A program made the position numbers and the translations under genes. A DNA stretch of 8,808 bases from JAXHUA01 sp034189695 (GTDB taxonomy: Bacteria; Chloroflexota; Dehalococcoidia; E44-bin15), in NCBI GenBank assembly GCA_034189695.1, contig JAXHUA010000168.1, forward strand, positions 1-8,808, written 5' to 3'. Below the pieces are notes generated by a model. It was given only the letters and a program-made list of their open reading frames with translations, made no database searches and was not told the origin of the DNA. Shown piece after piece: positions 1-7,627 of the stretch. Position 1 is the first letter of the stretch, and each line of letters opens with the position of its first letter.

Positions 1-36
1 ACCTTGGCTCGGGAGTCGGACCGGCCGAAGCGCTAG
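1..36 (+). CDS. Possible 3' end of an upstream gene (TreS candidate), partial
   Basis: Read from base 1, this frame gives eleven codons (peptide TLARESDRPKR) and then TAG at 34-36, whose last base is the first base of the GTG at 36. A stop-start overlap of this kind is a common operon junction. The codons are rich in G or C at the third position, as expected for coding DNA here. The peptide is too short to identify. Trehalose synthase (TreS) is the usual gene before maltokinase, so it is the best guess by context only. The competing reading is that these bases are the linker of a TreS-maltokinase fusion, because the maltokinase frame is also open to the left edge. Confidence 0.35.
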   Translation, partial: TLARESDRPKR

Positions 37-1688
37 TGCCGACGTTCAGCATAAGAGGAGACTGGAAGGACCTTTTCAAGAAAGACGTCAGGCCTGCCAT
101 CGAGGGCGTACTGCTGAGATACATCAGGGGCCGGCGATGGTTCGGAGGCAAGGCCCGGAAGATTCAGTCGTATGCTATCTGGGACATCGTCCCGATGCCT
201 TTTGCCTCGACCGTAGGACATATGGCGCTCGTCAGAGTCGAGTATTCGGAGGGAGAGCCGGAAGTCTATGTTCTGCCCATGGCCTTTGCTTCCGGCGAAG
301 AGGCGAACGCATTGGTGGGGGATTCCCCGGGCACGGTCATCGCACGTGTCACGGCTCGAGGCAGGGAGGGAATCACAGAGGGTGTGATATACGACGCATT
401 GGCTGACGCGGGTTTCTGCAACGGGCTCCTCAGCGCTATTCGTGGTCGGCGTCACTTCCGGGGAACCGCGTCGGAGGTCGCAGGCCAGCCGACTCGTGCG
501 TTCAGAAGAATCCGGGGGCAGGCGGACGGCTCGCTCCAGCCCAGCCTGCTGAAGGCGGAACAGAGCAACACGTCAGTGGTCTATGGGGATAGACTTGTCC
601 TCAAGGTATTCCGGCGTTTGGGAGAGGGAGTCAATCCCGATTGGGAAGTCGGGCGTTATCTGACAGAGAAGGCGGCGTTTCCGCACACCGCCCCAGTGGC
701 CGGTGCCATCGAGTACCGGCGCCGCCGTGGAGAGCCGATGACCCTTGGCGTTCTTCATGGCTATGTTCAGAACGAGGGAGACGCCTGGAAGTACACCCTG
801 GACTCAATCGGACACTATTTCGAGTGCGTTCTCGCTCAGCCAAATGTGTCGGCACCGACGGTCCCTGCGACTTCGCTTGTCGACCTGCAGGCTGAAGAGC
901 CGCCGGCCACGGTCTGCGAGGCTATCGGATCGTATCTTGCGTCGGCGCGACTCCTGGGTGAGAGAACGGCGGAGCTTCATCTGGCACTGGCGTCCGCCAC
1001 TGACGACCCTGCACTCGCCCGTGAGCCGTTTACCGCCGGCTACCAGCGTTCTGTTTATCATCAGATGCGTAGCCTGACCGTTTCGGTTCTGCCCTTGCTT
1101 CGGCGGCGGATTCGGAACATCCCTGAGGAGGCGAGGGAAGACGCGGAAAAAGTCCTGGCACTCGAGAACGCCATCATTTCGAGTTTTGGCGAAGCGCTGC
1201 GGCGAAAGACGGCAGCGCTGCGGATCCGGTGCCACGGTGACTATCATCTCGGGCAGGTTCTGTATACGGGCAAGGACTTCGTGATCATCGACTTTGAGGG
1301 CGAGCCTGCGAGGCCTCTGGGAGAGCGCCGCTTGAAACGCTCGCCGCTGAGGGATGTCGCTGGGATGATACGCTCCTTCGACTACGCTGTTCATGCTGCC
1401 TTGCTGGGCCAGGCCTCCACGGTTATACGGCCGGATGATGTGCCGCTCCTGACCGAGTGGGGGCAAGTGTGGTATAGCTGGGTGGCCAGCAACTTCCTGG
1501 GTTCGTACCTCGGGCGCGTCGCGCCGGCACGCCTGCTGCCGGACGATCCTGAGCAGGTGAGTTCACTGCTCGATGCCTTTGTGCTGGCGAAGGCAGTCTA
1601 CGAGGTAGGATACGAACTGGACAACCGCCCTGATTGGGTACGGGTGCCGCTTCGAGGCATTTTGCAGTTGATGGGGAGCAGGACGTGA
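36..1688 (+). CDS. mak: Maltokinase (Mak), stand-alone or C-terminal half of a TreS-Mak fusion
   Basis: Cytoplasmic kinase that phosphorylates maltose with ATP to alpha-maltose-1-phosphate, the donor for GlgE in the TreS-Mak-GlgE glucan pathway. The 550-residue product shows the family signature in order. RRWFGGKAR (residues 33-41) lies in the N-terminal cap. LVLKVFRRLGEGVNPDWEVGR (187-207) carries the nucleotide-binding lysine region. CHGDYHLGQVL (399-409) is the kinase-type catalytic loop, and IDFEGEP (418-424) is the metal-binding segment. The last 100 residues are helical, as in the family. GTG at 36 is the only start codon in this frame inside the window and shares a base with TAG at 34-36. 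No Shine-Dalgarno sequence stands at a proper distance, since GGGAG at 11-15 is too far away. The frame is open to base 3 with no stop, and the first residues (PTFSIRGDW) resemble the segment that follows the linker in TreS-Mak fusions. The gene may therefore extend left of the window. It overlaps malQ by 4 bases. The family is very sure; the start is uncertain. Confidence 0.93.
   Translation: MPTFSIRGDWKDLFKKDVRPAIEGVLLRYIRGRRWFGGKARKIQSYAIWDIVPMPFASTVGHMALVRVEYSEGEPEVYVLPMAFASGEEANALVGDSPGTVIARVTARGREGITEGVIYDALADAGFCNGLLSAIRGRRHFRGTASEVAGQPTRAFRRIRGQADGSLQPSLLKAEQSNTSVVYGDRLVLKVFRRLGEGVNPDWEVGRYLTEKAAFPHTAPVAGAIEYRRRRGEPMTLGVLHGYVQNEGDAWKYTLDSIGHYFECVLAQPNVSAPTVPATSLVDLQAEEPPATVCEAIGSYLASARLLGERTAELHLALASATDDPALAREPFTAGYQRSVYHQMRSLTVSVLPLLRRRIRNIPEEAREDAEKVLALENAIISSFGEALRRKTAALRIRCHGDYHLGQVLYTGKDFVIIDFEGEPARPLGERRLKRSPLRDVAGMIRSFDYAVHAALLGQASTVIRPDDVPLLTEWGQVWYSWVASNFLGSYLGRVAPARLLPDDPEQVSSLLDAFVLAKAVYEVGYELDNRPDWVRVPLRGILQLMGSRT
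1673..1678 (+). promoter_or_regulatory. Ribosome binding site of malQ
   Basis: GGGGAG lies six bases before the GTG at 1685, inside the last codons of maltokinase. It decides the malQ start. The longer in-frame alternative, TTG at 1634, would add 17 residues that overlap maltokinase, has no comparable Shine-Dalgarno sequence and resembles nothing in the family. Confidence 0.7.
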
Positions 1689-3811
1689 GCGCCCGCCGGG
1701 GCAAGGGAGCCTTGCACGAGCTTGCTCACGAGTGCGGCATACAGACGGCGTACTATGACGTGCATCGTCGCCGTCACCAGGCCGAACCGGAGGTCCTGCT
1801 TGCGGCGCTGCGCGCTCTCGGGGTTCCGGTTCAGACCATTCGTGACGCAGGGGATGCACTTAGAGACCGTCGCCAGTGTATCGTGCGGCGCTGTCTTGAG
1901 CCGGTGACCGTTGCGTGGGACGGTGTGCCGGCCGAGGTGGTGCTTCATGTGCCCGAGGGCTGGGATGGCGACTACGCCACTTGCGAAGTCGAACTGGAAG
2001 AAGGGGAGGTGAGGTGTTGGGTGGCGCGGTTGGCTCCCCGTACAGCGGGCGACCGGAAAGGCTTCGGGAGCGAGCCTGCGAAGTCGGCGTCGTTCGTGCT
2101 TCCCGCAGGGCTGCCGTGGGGCTACCACCGGCTTCGCGTGTCGGTGGGCGGTGGACAGCATGAGAGCATGGTTATCTGCGCGCCGCTGACCGCCCATCAG
2201 CCTCGCGAGGCGATGGATGCGTCGGTATGGGGGGTCTTCCTGCCTCTCTATGCACTCCATTCCAGCACCAGTTGGGGTGGGGGTGACTTCTCAGACCTGG
2301 AACGGCTGGTTGACTGGGTCGGCAGTATGGGGGGCAAGTTAGTGGCCACATTGCCCATTCTTGCGGCGTTCCTGGATGAACCGTTTGAGCCCAGTCCCTA
2401 CGGCCCGGTGAGCCGCCTCATGTGGAACGAGTTATTTCTTGACATAATGCGAGCAGCGGAAGTGGATAGATGTCGTTCAGCGAGCGACTTGCTCTCTTCA
2501 CCTTCGGTTGGGAAGGAGATCGATGGTCTGCGAGCTCTTCCGTTCGTGGACTACCGGCGCGAGATGGTGGTTAAGCGGCGAGTGTTGCAGGAGTTGGCCA
2601 GTTGCTGGTTTGCCGGGCGGGATGGGAGTGGTGGGGGGGGCGAGGAGTTTGCCCGGCGCAACCCGCTGGTGGACGACTATGCTCAGTTCCGCGCTACATG
2701 TGAGCGGCGGCAGGCTCCCTGGACCGAATGGCCCGACCGCCTGCGTCGTGGAGTGCTTCGCGATGGAGATTACGAAGAGCAGTCGAGGCAATACCATCTC
2801 TACGTACAGTGGCTCGCTCAAACACAGCTAGAGGGTCTGAACAAGACGGGACGGCGGAAGGGAGTGGGGCTGTGCCTGGACCTGCCGCTTGGAGTCCATC
2901 CGTGGGGGTATGACGTGTGGCGGTACCAGGACGTCTTCGTGCCGCAGGTGTGTGGCGGAGCGCCGCCCGACGCTGTCTTCACCTGCGGGCAGAACTGGGC
3001 GTTTCCGCCGTTGCACCCGCAGCGGCTGCGAGAGCAGTACTACAGCTACTTCATCGCGTGTGTCAGGCATCACCTGCGTAGTGCGAGTATGTTGAGAATC
3101 GACCACGTGATGGGCTTGCACAGGCTGTTCTGGATTCCGAAAGGAGCGGAAGCGAGGCAGGGGGTCTACGTCCGCTATCCAAGCGAGGAGCTCTATGCCA
3201 TACTGACTCTCGAATCGCGCCGTCACAAGACTACGATAGTTGGGGAGGACCTGGGGACAGTGCCGCCTTACGTTAGACCGGCTATGAAGAGACACGGGGT
3301 GCACCGCTCTTACGTGGTGCAGTACGAACTCACATCGGACTTAGAACGAGGGCTTCGAAGGGTGCCATCAGAGGCCGTTGCCAGCCTCGACACGCATGAC
3401 ATGCCGCCTTTTGCGGCCTTCTGGCTGGGCCTCGACATCCCGGAGCGGGAGCGCCTGGGTGTATTGAGTAAGTCGGCGTCGAAGCGTGAGCGGACGGTCA
3501 GGCGAGCGATGCGGGATGGACTGATCGAGTTCCTCAAGCGAAAAGGGCATGGTGACGTCACCACGGACGATGTGCGGAACGCGATGAAGGCTGTCCTTGC
3601 CCTGCTGGCTGCCAGCCCGGCCGTAGTCTTGCTTGTGAATCTGGAGGACTTGTGGTTGGAGACCCGCCCGCACAACGTGCCGGGTACCGGTTCCAGAGAC
3701 CCCAACTGGCGGCGCAAGTCACACTACGCCTTTGAGGAGATGCTCGTATCGCAGGAGGTGACTGACTTGCTGCGAGAGCTGGATGGTATTCGCAAGGAGC
3801 GATCATCATGA
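1685..3811 (+). CDS. malQ: 4-alpha-glucanotransferase (amylomaltase, GH77), long form
   Basis: Cytoplasmic disproportionating enzyme that transfers alpha-1,4-glucan segments between maltodextrins, releasing glucose and building longer chains. From the GTG at 1685 the product is 708 residues, like the long E. coli-type MalQ (about 690) rather than the roughly 500-residue Thermus type. Residues 10-170 form the N-terminal extension, with a helical start (HELAHECGIQTAYYD) and a probable beta-sandwich ending in LPAGLPWGYHRLRV (139-152). The GH77 barrel follows: SPYGPVSR (237-244), LPLGVHPWGYDVW (400-412), CGQNWAFPP (434-442), LRIDHVMGLHRLFW (470-483) with nucleophile D473, GEDLGTVP (520-527) with acid/base E521, THDMPPF (570-576) with third acid D572, and NVPGTGSRDPNWRRK (664-678). 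All key residues are present. A run of eight G at 2633-2640 encodes a Gly-rich spot (residues 314-319), and the frame continues intact. It overlaps maltokinase (GTGA) and glgB (ATGA) by 4 bases each, which suggests coupled translation. In this setting it would recycle the short maltodextrins left by debranching and by TreY/TreZ. Confidence 0.95.
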   Translation: MSARRGKGALHELAHECGIQTAYYDVHRRRHQAEPEVLLAALRALGVPVQTIRDAGDALRDRRQCIVRRCLEPVTVAWDGVPAEVVLHVPEGWDGDYATCEVELEEGEVRCWVARLAPRTAGDRKGFGSEPAKSASFVLPAGLPWGYHRLRVSVGGGQHESMVICAPLTAHQPREAMDASVWGVFLPLYALHSSTSWGGGDFSDLERLVDWVGSMGGKLVATLPILAAFLDEPFEPSPYGPVSRLMWNELFLDIMRAAEVDRCRSASDLLSSPSVGKEIDGLRALPFVDYRREMVVKRRVLQELASCWFAGRDGSGGGGEEFARRNPLVDDYAQFRATCERRQAPWTEWPDRLRRGVLRDGDYEEQSRQYHLYVQWLAQTQLEGLNKTGRRKGVGLCLDLPLGVHPWGYDVWRYQDVFVPQVCGGAPPDAVFTCGQNWAFPPLHPQRLREQYYSYFIACVRHHLRSASMLRIDHVMGLHRLFWIPKGAEARQGVYVRYPSEELYAILTLESRRHKTTIVGEDLGTVPPYVRPAMKRHGVHRSYVVQYELTSDLERGLRRVPSEAVASLDTHDMPPFAAFWLGLDIPERERLGVLSKSASKRERTVRRAMRDGLIEFLKRKGHGDVTTDDVRNAMKAVLALLAASPAVVLLVNLEDLWLETRPHNVPGTGSRDPNWRRKSHYAFEEMLVSQEVTDLLRELDGIRKERSS
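3794..3799 (+). promoter_or_regulatory. Ribosome binding site of glgB
   Basis: AAGGAG lies eight bases before the ATG at 3808, within the last codons of malQ. It supports the ATG that overlaps the malQ stop as the true glgB start. Confidence 0.7.
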
Positions 3812-5796
3812 AAAAGCCGGGAGGAGAGACGACAGGCAAAGGCAGTGAGCCTAGGGTGAAACCAACCCCAGTGCGCGGCGACGTGAGCCTTCTCAGTGAC
3901 GATGACCTTTACCTGTTCAACGAGGGGTCACATTGTCGGCTGTACGAAAGACTCGGGTCTCATTGTGAGTCTGTTGCCGGTGTGGAAGGCACCTACTTCG
4001 CCGTGTGGGCGCCCGATGCGCGAGAGGTGTACGTTATCGGTGATTTCAACGGCTGGGACAATCGGGCCCACCCCCTGCGGCCCAGAGCTCAATCAGGAAT
4101 ATGGGAGGGCTTCATACCCGGCGTGGGCTGTGGAGCCCTGTACAAGTACCACGTGGTCTCTCGATACGCCGGCTATCGTGCTGACAAGGCGGACCCCTTC
4201 GCCTTTCAGAGCGAGACCCCTCCCCGGACGGGCTCGGTGGTCGCTGACCTGGATTACTCGTGGGGAGACGAGGGATGGATGCAGAACAGGCATCGCAACA
4301 ATGCTCTTGATACAGCAACGGCCATCTACGAGGTGCATCTCGGCTCATGGCGACGTGACGCGGCCGATCCCAGCCGCTGGTTGACGTATCGCGAACTGGC
4401 CCCCATGCTGGCATACTACGTTGAGCGCATGGGCTTCACTCATGTAGAGTTCTTGCCGCTGATGGAACACCCCTTCTATGGCTCATGGGGATACCAGACA
4501 ACCGGCTATTTCGCCCCGACCAGTCGATACGGCTCGCCTCGCGATTTCATGTACCTGATCGATTACCTGCACCAGCATGGCATCGGGGTCATACTGGACT
4601 GGGTACCTTCGCATTTCCCCACCGACGAACACGGACTTGGCTTCTTCGACGGTACGCATCTCTATGAGCACTCCGACCCGCGCCGGGGGCTTCACCCGGA
4701 CTGGGACAGCTTCATCTTCAACTACGGGCGTTCCGAGGTCAGGAGTTTCCTTCAGAGCAGTGCGTTGTTCTGGCTGGACAGGTACCACGCCGATGGCCTG
4801 CGCGTTGATGCTGTGGCATCGATGCTGTATCTTGACTACTCGCGCAAAGAAGGCGAGTGGATTCCTAATAAGCATGGGGGCAGGGAGGACTTGGATGCCA
4901 TTGGTTTCCTGCGGCGTTTCAATGAGGAAGTGTATCGATGCTATCCTGATGTGCAGACGGTGGCGGAGGAGTCTACTGCCTGGCCCATGGTCTCCAGACC
5001 GACCTACGTCGGTGGCCTGGGGTTCGGTTTGAAGTGGGACATGGGATGGATGCACGACACACTCCATTACATCGCCCACGATTCGGTCTTCAGGAAGTAC
5101 CATCACAACGAGTTGACGTTCAGGCTCATCTATGCTTTCCATGAGAACTTCTGCCTTCCGCTCTCTCATGACGAAGTCGTGCACGGCAAAGGGTCACTGC
5201 TGGGCAGAATGCCCGGAGACGACTGGCAGAAGTGTGCCAATCTAAGGCTGCTCCTGGGCTACATGTATGGACAGCCTGGGAAGAAACTGCTGTTCATGGG
5301 CGGTGAGTTCGGCCAGTGGAAGGAATGGGACCACGACACGAGTCTGGAGTGGCACCTGCTTGAGTATGCGCCGCACCGGGGGCTCCAGAAGTGGGTGCAG
5401 GACATCAACTCGTTGTACAGGACGGAGCCGGCGCTGCATGAACTGGATTGTGTTTCATCTGGATTCGAATGGATAGACTGCAACGACGCAGAGAGTAGCG
5501 TCTTGAGTTTCCTGCGTAAGGGACAGTCTACCGACGCCATGATAGTCGTGGTGTGCAATTTCACACCAGTGCCGCGCCTCAACTACCGCGTTGGTGTACC
5601 GCATGGCGGCTTTTGGAGCGAGGTGTTGAACAGCGATGCCCGGGAGTATGAAGGGGCTGGGTATGGCAACCTCGGTGGCGCAAAGGCGGCGCCTGTGCCA
5701 GGTCATGGCCGTCCCTATTCGCTGAACCTTACACTCCCGCCGCTCGGCATTGTGTTCCTGAGAAGCGAGGGGCGTACCGATGAGCTGGGAGCTTAG
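3808..5796 (+). CDS. glgB: 1,4-alpha-glucan branching enzyme (GH13, with CBM48)
   Basis: Cytoplasmic enzyme that cuts an alpha-1,4-glucan chain and rejoins the segment through an alpha-1,6 bond, giving glycogen its branches. The 662-residue product has one N-terminal carbohydrate-binding module of the CBM48 type (about residues 60-150; AVWAPDAREVYVIGDFNGWD at 65-84). A GH13 barrel and a C-terminal beta domain (about 550-655) follow. The four GH13 regions are intact: VILDWVPSHF (261-270), GLRVDAVASMLY (330-341) with nucleophile D334, VAEEST (385-390) with acid/base E387, and LPLSHDEVVHG (450-460) with D455. YGSWGYQTTGYFAP (224-237) and LLFMGGEFGQW (494-504) are also typical of branching enzymes. 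E. coli GlgB (about 730 residues) carries an extra N-terminal module that is absent here. The first 25 residues are a polar, probably flexible lead. The start has a good Shine-Dalgarno sequence and overlaps malQ by 4 bases; the end overlaps treZ by 17 bases. It presumably branches the glucan made by GlgE or GlgA. Confidence 0.97.
   Translation: MKKPGGETTGKGSEPRVKPTPVRGDVSLLSDDDLYLFNEGSHCRLYERLGSHCESVAGVEGTYFAVWAPDAREVYVIGDFNGWDNRAHPLRPRAQSGIWEGFIPGVGCGALYKYHVVSRYAGYRADKADPFAFQSETPPRTGSVVADLDYSWGDEGWMQNRHRNNALDTATAIYEVHLGSWRRDAADPSRWLTYRELAPMLAYYVERMGFTHVEFLPLMEHPFYGSWGYQTTGYFAPTSRYGSPRDFMYLIDYLHQHGIGVILDWVPSHFPTDEHGLGFFDGTHLYEHSDPRRGLHPDWDSFIFNYGRSEVRSFLQSSALFWLDRYHADGLRVDAVASMLYLDYSRKEGEWIPNKHGGREDLDAIGFLRRFNEEVYRCYPDVQTVAEESTAWPMVSRPTYVGGLGFGLKWDMGWMHDTLHYIAHDSVFRKYHHNELTFRLIYAFHENFCLPLSHDEVVHGKGSLLGRMPGDDWQKCANLRLLLGYMYGQPGKKLLFMGGEFGQWKEWDHDTSLEWHLLEYAPHRGLQKWVQDINSLYRTEPALHELDCVSSGFEWIDCNDAESSVLSFLRKGQSTDAMIVVVCNFTPVPRLNYRVGVPHGGFWSEVLNSDAREYEGAGYGNLGGAKAAPVPGHGRPYSLNLTLPPLGIVFLRSEGRTDELGA
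5767..5772 (+). promoter_or_regulatory. Ribosome binding site of treZ
   Basis: GAGGGG lies seven bases before the ATG at 5780, inside the glgB coding sequence. It supports the treZ start that overlaps the last 17 bases of glgB. The protein beginning there also matches the family, which reaches its first conserved block (FDVWAP) about 20 residues in. Confidence 0.6.
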
Positions 5797-7627
5797 GCTC
5801 GGCGCCACATATCTGGAGCATGGTGTATGCCGGTTCGATGTCTGGGCTCCACTGGCAGAGAAGGTTGAGATTCATCTTGTCGAACCGGTGGAGCGACTGG
5901 TGCCAATGGAGCGTGTGGAGCGAGGCTACCATACGGCCGTGGCTCATCAGGTGGAAGTAGGCTCACTGTACTACTTTCGAATTCAAGGGGGAAGCGACCG
6001 GCCCGATCCAGCTTCCCGTTTCCAGCCACGGGGGGTGCACGGTCCGTCGCAGGTGGTGAGTCCCGGCTTTGGCTGGGACGATGCGTCGTGGCGTGGCCTG
6101 CCCATCGAACGCTATGTGGTCTACGAGGCGCACGTGGGTACGTTCACGCCGGAAGGCACTCTTGATGCCATCACCTGCCGTTTGGACGAATTGTGTGACC
6201 TGGGCATAACCGCCATCGAGCTGATGCCTGTGGCGCAGTTCCCGGGAAAGCGTAACTGGGGTTACGATGGCGTCTACCCCTTTGCGGTGCAGCAATCCTA
6301 CGGCGGCCCCGAGGCCCTCAAGAGGCTTGTAGACGGCTGCCACCGCCGTGGCATTGCCGTTGTTCTGGACGTGGTATACAACCACATCGGCCCCGAAGGG
6401 AACTACCTGGGGGAGTTCGGCCCCTACTTCACGACACGCTACCGGACGCCGTGGGGGCCGGCGATGAACTTCGATGGGCCGCACAGCGATGAGGTGAGAC
6501 GCTTCTTCGTTGATAACGCACTCTACTGGATTACGGAGTTCCATGTGGATGCGCTTCGGCTCGACGCATTGCACGCTATCCTGGACACGTCGCCCTTTCC
6601 ATTTGTGGAAGAGCTTGGAGTACGCGTCCACGAAGAGGTCAACGGGCTGGGGCGGAGCGTGTACCTTATCGGCGAGAGCGCATCGAATGACGCGCGACTT
6701 GTCCGGTCGCGTGAGCGTGGAGGCTATGGCCTTGACGGGCACTGGAACGAGGACTTCCACCACTCGTTGCATGCGGTGTTGACCGGCGAACGGTTCGGCT
6801 ACTATCAGGACTTCGGAGAGCTTCGGCATCTGGCGACAGCCCATCGTGACGGTTTCGTGTACTCCGGGCAGTACTCGTCGTACTGCCGACGTCGACATGG
6901 GTCATCGTCACGGGACATCCCTGCGTCCAGGTTCGTCGTGTTCGCCCAGAACCACGACCAGGTGGGCAATCGTATGCTCGGCGAGCGATTGAGCCATCTG
7001 GTCTCGTTCGAGGAAGCGAAGATGGCTGCTGGCATTGTCCTTCTGTCGCCGTTCATCCCGCTCTTGTTCATGGGCGAGGAGTATGGAGAGGTGGCGCCGT
7101 TTCAGTACTTCGTGAGTCACTCCGATCCCGACCTTGTTGAGGCGGTGCGGCGGGGCAGACAGGAGGAGTTCTCGGCTTTCGAGTGGCAGGGTGAACCGCC
7201 TGACCCGCAGGACGAGGCGACGTTTCAACGGGCGAAGCTCAACTGGCAGTTGCGGTACGAAGGGCAGCACGCAGTACTGCTGGACTTCCACAGGGAGTTG
7301 ATTCGCTTGCGCCGGGACCTGCCTGCGCTGGCGCACTTGAGCAAAGATGACCTTGAGATTGCCTTCGACGAAGAGAACGAGGTGATGACAGTCCGACGGT
7401 GGCAGGGGGAGGATGTGGCTGTAATCGTCTACCACTTCGGGAATGAGAGAAAGACTGTATCGCTTGCCCTGCCGTGCGGCCGCTGGCATCGAGAGCTCGA
7501 CTCGGCGGAGGAGAGGTGGTGGGGGCCGGGCAGTACTGTTCCCAGGGAGTGGGACAGCCAGGGTGAAGTAACGCTTGTGATAGACCCGAAAAGACTCATA
7601 CTTATGAGTCAGGCGAAGGAGGCCTAG
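5780..7627 (+). CDS. treZ: Malto-oligosyltrehalose trehalohydrolase (GH13)
   Basis: Cytoplasmic hydrolase that releases trehalose from maltooligosyl-trehalose, the second step of the TreY-TreZ route from glucan to trehalose. The 615-residue length is normal. An N-terminal CBM48-like domain (about 1-100) ends in the TreZ-typical DPASRFQPRGVHGPSQVV (76-93). The barrel follows: AHVGTFTPEGT (117-127), ELMPVAQFPGKRNWGYDGV (147-165), VVLDVVYNHIGPEGNYL (194-210), FHVDALRLDALHAILDTS (254-271) with nucleophile D262, LIGESASND (296-304) with acid/base E299, and FAQNHDQVGNR (388-398) with D393. These blocks separate TreZ from GlgB and GlgX. Region II reads VDALRLDA where the family normally has VDGLRLDA, so A258 replaces a glycine; the acidic residues are unaffected. 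The C-terminal beta domain runs from about 510 to the end. The gene overlaps glgB by 17 bases and abuts the GH57 start without a gap. Its partner TreY is not in the window. Two perfect 8-base inverted repeats lie inside the gene, at 6867-6887 and 7593-7610. Confidence 0.95.
   Translation: MSWELRLGATYLEHGVCRFDVWAPLAEKVEIHLVEPVERLVPMERVERGYHTAVAHQVEVGSLYYFRIQGGSDRPDPASRFQPRGVHGPSQVVSPGFGWDDASWRGLPIERYVVYEAHVGTFTPEGTLDAITCRLDELCDLGITAIELMPVAQFPGKRNWGYDGVYPFAVQQSYGGPEALKRLVDGCHRRGIAVVLDVVYNHIGPEGNYLGEFGPYFTTRYRTPWGPAMNFDGPHSDEVRRFFVDNALYWITEFHVDALRLDALHAILDTSPFPFVEELGVRVHEEVNGLGRSVYLIGESASNDARLVRSRERGGYGLDGHWNEDFHHSLHAVLTGERFGYYQDFGELRHLATAHRDGFVYSGQYSSYCRRRHGSSSRDIPASRFVVFAQNHDQVGNRMLGERLSHLVSFEEAKMAAGIVLLSPFIPLLFMGEEYGEVAPFQYFVSHSDPDLVEAVRRGRQEEFSAFEWQGEPPDPQDEATFQRAKLNWQLRYEGQHAVLLDFHRELIRLRRDLPALAHLSKDDLEIAFDEENEVMTVRRWQGEDVAVIVYHFGNERKTVSLALPCGRWHRELDSAEERWWGPGSTVPREWDSQGEVTLVIDPKRLILMSQAKEA
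6867..6887 (+). repeat. Perfect inverted repeat inside treZ
   Basis: GGCAGTAC (6867-6874) and its exact reverse complement GTACTGCC (6880-6887) flank a five-base spacer, TCGTC. They could form an 8-base-pair hairpin in the mRNA. The repeat lies deep inside the coding region (residues around SGQYSSYC), far from any gene start or end. A repeat of this size is expected about once by chance in a window this long, so no function is claimed. Confidence 0.3.
7593..7610 (+). repeat. Perfect inverted repeat just before the GH57 ribosome binding site
   Basis: GACTCATA (7593-7600) and its exact reverse complement TATGAGTC (7603-7610) are separated by CT. As RNA this can fold into a 7-base-pair stem with the loop ACTT, ending five bases before the Shine-Dalgarno sequence of the GH57 gene. 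As DNA it is an 18-base palindrome that could serve as an operator. It lies in the last codons of treZ (residues around RLILMS). The position is suggestive, but a repeat of this size can arise by chance. Confidence 0.35.
7615..7622 (+). promoter_or_regulatory. Ribosome binding site of the GH57 gene
   Basis: GAAGGAGG, the strongest Shine-Dalgarno match in the window, lies five bases before the ATG at 7628 and within the last codons of treZ. It fixes the start of the GH57 gene directly after the treZ stop at 7625-7627. Confidence 0.75.

Noticed and set aside
1634..1684. TTG at 1634 as the malQ start, giving a 725-residue product
   Set aside because: It lies inside maltokinase, lacks a good Shine-Dalgarno sequence and adds 17 residues unlike the family. 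GTG at 1685 has GGGGAG six bases upstream and forms the usual GTGA overlap with the maltokinase stop.
2633..2640. Frameshift in malQ at the poly-G tract
   Set aside because: The GH77 motifs carrying D473, E521 and D572 all follow in the same frame, and the stop falls at the expected place overlapping glgB, so the gene is intact.
6867..6887. Perfect 8-base inverted repeat in treZ as a regulatory hairpin
   Set aside because: It is about 740 bases from the next gene start, in a region that codes for ordinary TreZ sequence, and about one such repeat is expected by chance in a window this long. It is listed as a repeat only.
5963..6898. Long minus-strand open frame of 311 codons, with similar minus-strand frames at 6908-7666, 7940-8635, 4483-5184, 1598-2260 and 804-1466
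   Set aside because: All lie opposite genes with complete catalytic motifs. Their translations show no recognisable domain and have the His- and Arg-rich look of antisense to GC-rich coding DNA. They are shadows.
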